DNA from: Clostridiales bacterium
GTDB taxonomy: Bacteria > Bacillota > Clostridia > Peptostreptococcales > Anaerovoracaceae
Assembly (NCBI GenBank): GCA_012735285.1
Contig: JAAYHT010000076.1
Span: 1 to 12,197 of the forward strand
Direction: 5' to 3'
Length of the DNA stretch: 12,197 nucleotides
Shown piece after piece: positions 7,077 to 12,197 of this stretch (the stretch's first letter is position 1; each line of letters starts with the position of its first letter). The notes below the pieces were generated by a model that was given only the letters and a program-made list of their open reading frames with translations, was not told where the DNA came from and did no database searches. Both the position numbers and the translations under genes were made by a program.

Positions 7077-7980
7077 ATGGATTTCAAACAGATAGAGGCC
7101 TTTGTAAATGTTAAAGTATAAAAGCTTTTCAAAGGCTGCAGATGCAACTTTTCTTACCCAACCCACAATAAGTACTCATATAAACACATTGGAGAAAAAA
7201 TTAAATACCAAGTTAATTGATAGGCAGGGTAAAGAGGCTGTGCCAACAAAACAGGGTGAAATTTTATATGAGTATGCCCTAAATTTACTTAATACAAGGG
7301 AAAAAGCTATTCTAGCTCTTTCTAGCTATTCAAATATTATTGATGGTGTTCTTGAAATCCAAGCATCCTCGGTCCCAGGGGAATACATAGTTCCAGATTT
7401 AATATATAAATTCAAACAAAAATACCCCATGGTAAAGTTTTATATAGAACAGTCAGATAGTTCTACTGTTGAACAGAATTTATTAAGACAAAAGGGCGAG
7501 ATAGGCTTCGTCGGATACAAAGGGAATAATAGCTTGAACTATAGGAAAATATTGTCCGATAAAATGGTTCTAATTACACCAAAGAATAATAAATACTTAA
7601 AGATGCAAGGTAAGCCTGTATACATAAAAGACTTTATACATGAACCTTTCGTATTAAGAGAGCTGGGATCTGCCACCCGTAAGGAGCTTGAAAACAACTT
7701 ACTTTCAATGAAGTACGACCCTAAGAAAATGAATATTGTAGCTAGATTAAACAGTATAGAAGCTATAAAGCGTACAGTTAGGGAGGGGCTCGGTGTATCT
7801 ATAGTACCTAAGATCGCAGTTGAAAGCAATCTAGATGAATATAAATTCTTAACCTTTGACATACAAGATTTATCTTTAGATCGGGAGTTCTATTTAGCTT
7901 GGAATAAAAATATTATACTTTCTCCTACAGCAGAAGCTTTCAAGGAATTTGTATTGAACAAAGCAAATCGCTCAAAATAA
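7077..7980 (+). CDS. LysR-type regulator of the selenium locus, frameshifted near its 5' end
   Basis: The natural start appears to be ATG 7077, with AGGAG (7066-7070) 6 bases upstream and only 11 bases after selB. It encodes MDFKQIEAFVNV, the classic first helix of LysR regulators, then meets TAA at 7119-7121. From 7108 the next frame continues with KYKSFSKAADATFLTQPTISTHINTLE, the rest of the winged helix-turn-helix, and a full effector-binding domain to 7980. Restoring two bases (GT after 7112) would give the usual VNVVKYKSFS junction, so a 2-bp deletion or sequencing error is the simplest cause. Starting at ATG 7108 would give 290 residues lacking the first helix, without a clear ribosome binding site. 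LysR proteins of this kind occur next to selAB in Clostridia, so control of selenium genes is likely but inferred. Confidence 0.8.
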
Positions 7981-8011
7981 AACATGTGGCAGTCTATACC
8001 TACCACATGTT
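7981..8011. terminator. Hairpin terminator shared by lysR and the transketolase operon
   Basis: AACATGTGG (7981-7989) pairs perfectly with CCACATGTT (8003-8011). The stem extends three further positions inward with one C-A mismatch, leaving a 7-base loop. On the minus strand the hairpin is followed by TTATTTT, giving a standard terminator for the operon ending at 8027. On the plus strand only TTT closes the stem, so it should be a weaker terminator for the regulator gene. Confidence 0.78.
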
Positions 8012-8026
8012 TAAGAATTAATCATT

Positions 8027-8995
8027 CTAGTCCCAGCAATCAACACTGAGCTTTTTTTTCATTTTGATTACTTCTAGTGCCTTTTCATAAATATGATCTT
8101 TGGTCATGCCGAACTTTTCAAGTAGTGGCTTGGTTCTTCCCACAATTGAGAAACAATCGTTAAATCCAATATATTTCATTGGAACAGGGTAGTGCTCGGA
8201 TAGCACTTCGGCAATCGCACTTCCCAAGCCTCCATGAATGTTATGGTTCTCACAGGTAACAACGCAACCGGTCTTTCTAGCAGATTCGATAATCCCAGAT
8301 TTATCAATAGGTTTAATTGTGTGCACGTTTATCACTTCTGCAGAGATTCCATCTTTTTTCAACATTTCAGCAGCATCTAAAGCCTGCTTAACTTGGATAC
8401 CTGATGCAAAGAGGGTAACGTCTGTTCCCTCAACTAAAGTATCAACTTTAAAGAGATCAAATTCATAGCTGTCCTCGTCAAATATTAAATCAGGTTTTTT
8501 TCTAAATAGCCTTATATACATCGGACCTTCGTATTCAAGGATCTGAGGAAATGCCTTATATAGCTGCACCTGATCAACAGGTTCAAAAATTACCATCCCT
8601 GGAATTGAACGAAGAACTCCAATATCCTCAACGCTCATATGGGTACCACCGTTAAATTCTGCTGATAACCCGGGGTCGGTTCCAACTATTTTTACATTCT
8701 GCTTTGCATATACTATGGATATTGTAATCTGGTCACAAATCCTTCTTGTTGCAAATGGGCAGAATGATGTAATAAATGGTTTGAAACCGTAAGAAGCAAG
8801 GCCTGCAGCTACAGATGCCATATTGCATTCAGCAACACCCACATCAAGAGCACGATCAGGGAATTTTTCTCTTAAACCCAAAGTACCATTTGCTCGTGCT
8901 AAATCTGCATCGACTACTACAATACTTTCATCGATTTCCATATACTTTGAAAGTTCGGAAGCTAAGACCTGTCTCATTTCTTTTTCTACTAACAT
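8027..8995 (-). CDS. Transketolase, C-terminal subunit
   Basis: This 322-aa protein corresponds to the pyrimidine-binding and C-terminal domains of transketolase. GVAECNMASVAAGLA contains the conserved Glu56 that activates the thiamin diphosphate cofactor, and SFCPFATRRICDQI is the family's aromatic-rich segment. The C-terminal domain carries GGLGSAIAEVL. It works as a heterodimer or heterotetramer with the N-terminal subunit encoded just upstream; in this family the split enzyme transfers two-carbon ketol units between sugars. The start ATG 8995 lies one base after the upstream stop, 8 bases behind AAGGAGG. It may be the pentose-phosphate enzyme or a specialised sugar-catabolic transketolase; its neighbours favour the latter but do not prove it. 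Confidence 0.92.
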   Translation of the reverse strand: MLVEKEMRQVLASELSKYMEIDESIVVVDADLARANGTLGLREKFPDRALDVGVAECNMASVAAGLASYGFKPFITSFCPFATRRICDQITISIVYAKQNVKIVGTDPGLSAEFNGGTHMSVEDIGVLRSIPGMVIFEPVDQVQLYKAFPQILEYEGPMYIRLFRKKPDLIFDEDSYEFDLFKVDTLVEGTDVTLFASGIQVKQALDAAEMLKKDGISAEVINVHTIKPIDKSGIIESARKTGCVVTCENHNIHGGLGSAIAEVLSEHYPVPMKYIGFNDCFSIVGRTKPLLEKFGMTKDHIYEKALEVIKMKKKLSVDCWD

Positions 8996-8996
8996 C

Positions 8997-9830
8997 TTAG
9001 AATCCTCCTTTCAACAGCTCTTCTAAGCCTGCTTTGTGCTCTTCTGGTGTTACGTTAATATTGTGGTTGTTCATCCATTTGGCTTCGATGAAAGATATAC
9101 CCTTGCCTTTTATTGTATCTAGAATAATCATTGAAGGTTTTCCCTTAACTTCTTTAGCTTTAGTTATTGCTTCATCGATAGCTTTTACATCATGTCCATC
9201 GACGCGATAAGTATTCCATCCGAAGGAAGTCCACTTATTTACAAGCGGCTCTAAATCATTTATTTCGGAAGTTTGGCCGTCTAATTGCATCTTATTATGA
9301 TCCGTAAAAGCAATTAGGTTATCTAATTTCATATGAGCTGCATACATAGCTGCTTCCCAGATCTGACCTTCATTGGATTCGCCGTCTCCGATCATACAAT
9401 AGATTCTTGCATTATCTTTTTTTATCTTTGAACCTATTGCAATTCCAACCGCACATGATAGACCTTGGCCTAATGAACCTGCAGTCATATCTATACCGGG
9501 AGTTCTAACCATATCAGCATGGCTTGGCAGGTTGGTATCTATCTGGTTTAAGGTATATAGCTCTTTTTTATCAAATACGCCTAGATCGGCTAGGATGGAA
9601 TACAGGGCAGGACCTGCGTGAGCCTTTGAAAGTACAAAGCGGTCCCTTCCTTCCATCTTTACATTTTTAGGATCGATATTCATATGTCTATAGTAGAGAA
9701 CTACTAGAGCATCTATAGCTGACAAACAACCACCCAGATGCCCAACACCTAGGTTGCCTATTGCGTCAAAAGTAAGATATCTTATTTCTCTACATTTCTT
9801 TTCTAAATCGTTATAGTTATCTATTCTCAC
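8997..9830 (-). CDS. Transketolase, N-terminal subunit
   Basis: This 277-aa protein is the thiamin-diphosphate-binding half of transketolase. Visible motifs are GHLGGCLSAIDAL (from residue 30), SKAHAGPALY (68-77), the GSLGQGLS segment (118-125) and GDGESNEGQIWEA (148-160) followed by DHNK, the GDG-N cofactor and metal site. The start is GTG (9828-9830), overlapping the dehydrogenase stop as GTGA, and no strong ribosome binding site is visible, so translation probably depends on coupling. The C-terminal subunit follows after one base. The sugar substrate is not deducible. Confidence 0.92.
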   Translation of the reverse strand: MRIDNYNDLEKKCREIRYLTFDAIGNLGVGHLGGCLSAIDALVVLYYRHMNIDPKNVKMEGRDRFVLSKAHAGPALYSILADLGVFDKKELYTLNQIDTNLPSHADMVRTPGIDMTAGSLGQGLSCAVGIAIGSKIKKDNARIYCMIGDGESNEGQIWEAAMYAAHMKLDNLIAFTDHNKMQLDGQTSEINDLEPLVNKWTSFGWNTYRVDGHDVKAIDEAITKAKEVKGKPSMIILDTIKGKGISFIEAKWMNNHNINVTPEEHKAGLEELLKGGF

Positions 9831-10888
9831 GGATGGATCACAACCTTCATGGCCCCGTCTATTCTATTAACAAAGGTATCAAGCGCCTTATGGATATCGT
9901 CAATGCTGAAAGTATGAGTGATTAAATCTTTAGCATTGATCCTATTTTCACTGATTAAAGCTAACACATCCTTCGAACAATTCGGGTTGGCTCTTGAACC
10001 GTGTACGGTAATCTGGTTCATAACCATGGTTTTTATAGGAAGATTGTATTCATCCTGGCTTGGCAAAGATACAATTGCTACCTTACCGTTTTTCTTTGTA
10101 CATCTAACAGTTTGTAGCATTGCGTTTTGAGTACCGGCACATTCGAATGCCTCGTCGACTCCTAAACCTCCAGTTATCTTTCTCACTTCCGCTACTATAT
10201 CATCGCATTTTTCGTAGTCTACAATATAGTCTGCGCCTAGTTTCTTTGCGAATTGAAGTCTTTCTCTTCTGCCTACAACTATAGTCTTGCTACCCATGGC
10301 TTTTGCAATCATCATTACAAAAAGCCCAATAGGACCAGGACCGATTACTAGAGAAAAGCCTCCTGGTGTTATTCCGTTCAATCTAATAGCTTGGAGTGCA
10401 GTACCACCGGTATCAACCATAGAACCTTCATCGAAGCTAACATTATCAGGCATCTTAGTTAAAGCTCTTACGTTATAAGCGTTATATTGTGCATAGGCAC
10501 CTTGATATGTAAAGCCGTAATGCCTGTGTCCAGCTTCAACCTTTCCATAGTTCAAACAGAGGTTGTAAAGTCCTCTTCTACAATTTTCACATACACCGCA
10601 TCCGCAGTGAGCCTCTCCGGCAACTCTGTCACCTACTTTAAGATCGGTAACGCCTTCACCCAATTCAACTACTTCACCAGCAAATTCATGCCCGGGTATG
10701 AAAGGAAAGTAGGGTGGCCAGTTTATTCCCATGTAATCTCCTTTAAATAATTTTGGGTCAGATCCGCAGATGGCAACTGCGCCAATTTTTACTAGCACTT
10801 CGTTTCTTTTAGGTTTTGGTATATCTACCATTTCGACGCCGAAGTCATTTGGTCCTCTCATGACTACAGCTTTCATTTTATCACCCAT
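9827..10888 (-). CDS. Zinc-dependent medium-chain alcohol/polyol dehydrogenase
   Basis: A 353-aa MDR-family NAD(P)-dependent oxidoreductase, likely oxidising a secondary alcohol of a polyol or sugar acid, or reducing the reverse ketone. The catalytic zinc site shows Cys41 (ICGSD) and His67-Glu68 (GHEF). The structural zinc lobe has Cys97, Cys100, Cys103 and Cys111 in C-x2-C-x2-C-x7-C spacing. The Rossmann motif is GPGPIG (183-188). The start ATG 10888 is preceded by an AAAGGGGG ribosome binding site about 8 bases upstream; a second in-frame Met at residue 5 is a less likely start. Sorbitol, threonine and inosose dehydrogenases are all relatives, so the substrate is left open. The gene heads a tight run with the two transketolase subunits, and a terminator-like hairpin lies about 50 bases upstream. 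Confidence 0.88.
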   Translation of the reverse strand: MGDKMKAVVMRGPNDFGVEMVDIPKPKRNEVLVKIGAVAICGSDPKLFKGDYMGINWPPYFPFIPGHEFAGEVVELGEGVTDLKVGDRVAGEAHCGCGVCENCRRGLYNLCLNYGKVEAGHRHYGFTYQGAYAQYNAYNVRALTKMPDNVSFDEGSMVDTGGTALQAIRLNGITPGGFSLVIGPGPIGLFVMMIAKAMGSKTIVVGRRERLQFAKKLGADYIVDYEKCDDIVAEVRKITGGLGVDEAFECAGTQNAMLQTVRCTKKNGKVAIVSLPSQDEYNLPIKTMVMNQITVHGSRANPNCSKDVLALISENRINAKDLITHTFSIDDIHKALDTFVNRIDGAMKVVIHP

Positions 10889-10937
10889 TTAAATAGCCCC
10901 CTTTATGTAAAATATCTTTGGTTTTCAAAAAGAAGCA

Positions 10938-10956
10938 CCAACCACTATATGGTCGG
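10938..10956 (-). terminator. Terminator- or attenuator-like hairpin upstream of the dehydrogenase
   Basis: On the minus strand CCGACCA (10956-10950) pairs with TGGTTGG (10944-10938), with one G-U pair, around a 5-base loop, followed closely by GCTTCTTTTT. This resembles an intrinsic terminator placed between the creatininase-family gene and the dehydrogenase. As I see no convincing promoter between it and the dehydrogenase start, partial read-through or regulated attenuation is more likely than a full transcription stop. Confidence 0.5.
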
Positions 10957-11041
10957 CAGGAACATGCTCATACCTTTACCTGTTTTGTATTTTCTTTCTC
11001 TTCTATTTATTGGGGTTTTCATAATTATCGCCTTTTATTGG

Positions 11042-11083
11042 GTTATAAACCTAGGGCACATGGTGTAGCCCTAGGTTTATAAC
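11042..11083. repeat. Perfect 16-bp inverted repeat (hairpin)
   Basis: The segments 11042-11057 and 11068-11083 are exact reverse complements, with a 10-base loop. They contain the core AAACCTAGGGC/GCCCTAGGTTT. The hairpin lies 31 bases past the creatininase-family stop on the minus strand and is not followed by a T-run on either strand, so it is not a standard terminator. It may protect the 3' end of the upstream message or mark a processing point within the operon. Confidence 0.7.
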
Positions 11084-11114
11084 ATATGGTTTGCATTGAG
11101 ATTTTCATGCTATT

Positions 11115-12197
11115 TTATTTATGGAAGATACCTATCTTATGCAGTTCATGAACACTCTTCCAACCTTCGCTCATTGGCTCTTTCAAGCATGGAGCAATTT
11201 CTTCTGGTGTACGGAATGACATTTTTGTTACATCAGGAACTTGTCCTGGAGGGAATTTCTCAAGAATGTCTTCAACCATCAATGTTAGATACTTACATGC
11301 AGCTGCAACTGGTCTCTTAGCTTTTTCTGCAGTACCTCTTGAAGGATATCCTACAACTCCTTCAGGAGTAGCAATTCTTTCTATTACATTATGACCTTGA
11401 GCTTCGGACCAGATATGAGGTCTTCTGTATGAATCTACAGAAGTATCAAAATGTCCTTCTAAGCACATGTTTTCACCTTGTGCGTCAACACAAACACTCA
11501 TGTCTATCATTTCTGGGAATAGAAGATTTGCTACAGCTGTTTCTGCTTCATCAGCATGCACGAAATGAGTTGTCATAGAATTGGGTCTATCTGTTGGAAC
11601 AAAGAATTCGCGTACTGCTCTATGCCATTCGAGAACTGATACAACAGCAGGTAATTGATATCTATTGAAGAATTCTTGGACAGCGGATTCTAACATCCAT
11701 CTATGACCGTGGTTATTGACAAGGATCATTTTTCTAAATCCGTCATCCCAAAGACCAACCATTACATGAATCAAAGTTTCTCTTACAACTTCTTCGCTTA
11801 AAATTACTGTGCCGGCCATACCGATATGATGATATGGGTGTCCACCGTAGTTTAGTGGTGGGAGAGCAAGTGCAACTTCATAACCTTTTTTAGCTGTATA
11901 TCTTCTTACAGCTTCACAGATTGAAGTTACCATGAAAGTATCGAGTCCACTATTGCTATGTATTCCATGGTTTTCAGTACAACCGATTGGGATAAGAACT
12001 ACATCGTTCTTCCTTCTCTTTTCAATAAGTTTGCTTCTGGGTGTGGTTTGGATATAGCATCCGGGTTTACCCATTTCGCTTTCTGCTGGAATACCGTATT
12101 CTTCAAGAATTTTTTCTATTTCTTCTTCGCTGGCATCCCATAGTTCTTTCTTCATTCTTCCGATTTTACTGTCTTCAAAGAAGATCTCCGGATGAAG
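11115..12197 (-). CDS. Creatininase-family metal-dependent hydrolase, probably 5' partial
   Basis: An open frame from an ATG at 12155 gives 346 residues, but the frame stays open to the window edge and the 14 upstream codons (LHPEIFFEDSKIGR) look protein-coding. The GGAAGA before the ATG touches it, which is too close for a ribosome binding site. The true start is therefore probably outside the window. Numbering from the ATG, PIGCTENHGIHSNSGLD carries Glu61, His63, His66 and Asp72 in the creatininase metal-site pattern. NNHGH (147-151) and HADEAET (His200, Glu203, Glu205) complete the family motifs. Known members open cyclic amides or related rings, and I recall a 3-dehydro-scyllo-inosose hydrolase (IolN) of inositol breakdown in this family. 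Next to a dehydrogenase and transketolase, a carbohydrate ring or lactone substrate is more plausible than creatinine, but this is inference. Confidence 0.82.
   Translation of the reverse strand, partial: LHPEIFFEDSKIGRMKKELWDASEEEIEKILEEYGIPAESEMGKPGCYIQTTPRSKLIEKRRKNDVVLIPIGCTENHGIHSNSGLDTFMVTSICEAVRRYTAKKGYEVALALPPLNYGGHPYHHIGMAGTVILSEEVVRETLIHVMVGLWDDGFRKMILVNNHGHRWMLESAVQEFFNRYQLPAVVSVLEWHRAVREFFVPTDRPNSMTTHFVHADEAETAVANLLFPEMIDMSVCVDAQGENMCLEGHFDTSVDSYRRPHIWSEAQGHNVIERIATPEGVVGYPSRGTAEKAKRPVAAACKYLTLMVEDILEKFPPGQVPDVTKMSFRTPEEIAPCLKEPMSEGWKSVHELHKIGIFHK

Noticed and set aside
7101..7125. Programmed +1 frameshift in the lysR gene
   Set aside because: No known slippery or stop-context signal is evident, and a simple 2-bp deletion explains the break better.
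8238..9026. Several plus-strand open frames opposite the transketolase C-subunit gene
   Set aside because: They are antisense shadows of a strongly supported gene and have no protein-family features.
10889..10937. Promoter for the dehydrogenase operon (TTGAAA near 10925)
   Set aside because: A -35-like TTGAAA is present on the minus strand, but no acceptable -10 box lies 16-18 bases away and the start would run into the ribosome binding site.

Overview
The window looks like chromosomal DNA from an anaerobic, low-GC Firmicute of the Clostridia type. This rests on the A/T-rich sequence, AGGAGG-type ribosome binding sites, an LtaS-like sulfatase-fold protein and a complete selenocysteine (Sec) insertion system. 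No transposase, integrase, phage gene or CRISPR array is visible.

Left part (1-3497): a 5'-truncated LtaS-family phosphotransferase overlaps by 4 bp a PLP-dependent cysteine desulfurase-like protein of the type often found near selenium genes. Facing it on the minus strand is selD. A shared hairpin terminator separates the two. selD is itself a selenoprotein gene: codon 15 is TGA, followed by a candidate bacterial SECIS hairpin, and the true start at 3497 lies upstream of that TGA.

Centre (3498-7980): a 133-bp divergent control region is followed by selC (tRNA-Sec, anticodon TCA, 3631-3727), selA, selB and a LysR-type regulator whose reading frame is broken near its 5' end. The control region holds two sigma-A-type promoters that are exact mirror images about position 3567. 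A 9-bp inverted repeat centred there reaches into both -35 boxes. It matches the T-N11-A layout of a LysR box, so the nearby LysR protein is a candidate regulator (inference). SelD makes selenophosphate, SelA converts Ser-tRNA-Sec to Sec-tRNA-Sec, SelB delivers it to UGA codons with a SECIS, and the desulfurase-like protein may supply selenium.

Right part (7981-12197, minus strand): a separate catabolic-looking cluster, transcribed right to left. It comprises a creatininase-family metallohydrolase (open to the right edge, so probably 5'-partial), a 225-bp gap with a perfect 16-bp hairpin and a terminator-like hairpin, a zinc-dependent medium-chain dehydrogenase, and a transketolase split into N- and C-terminal subunits. 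The last three are tightly coupled and end in a hairpin terminator shared with the lysR gene. The substrate cannot be read from the sequence.
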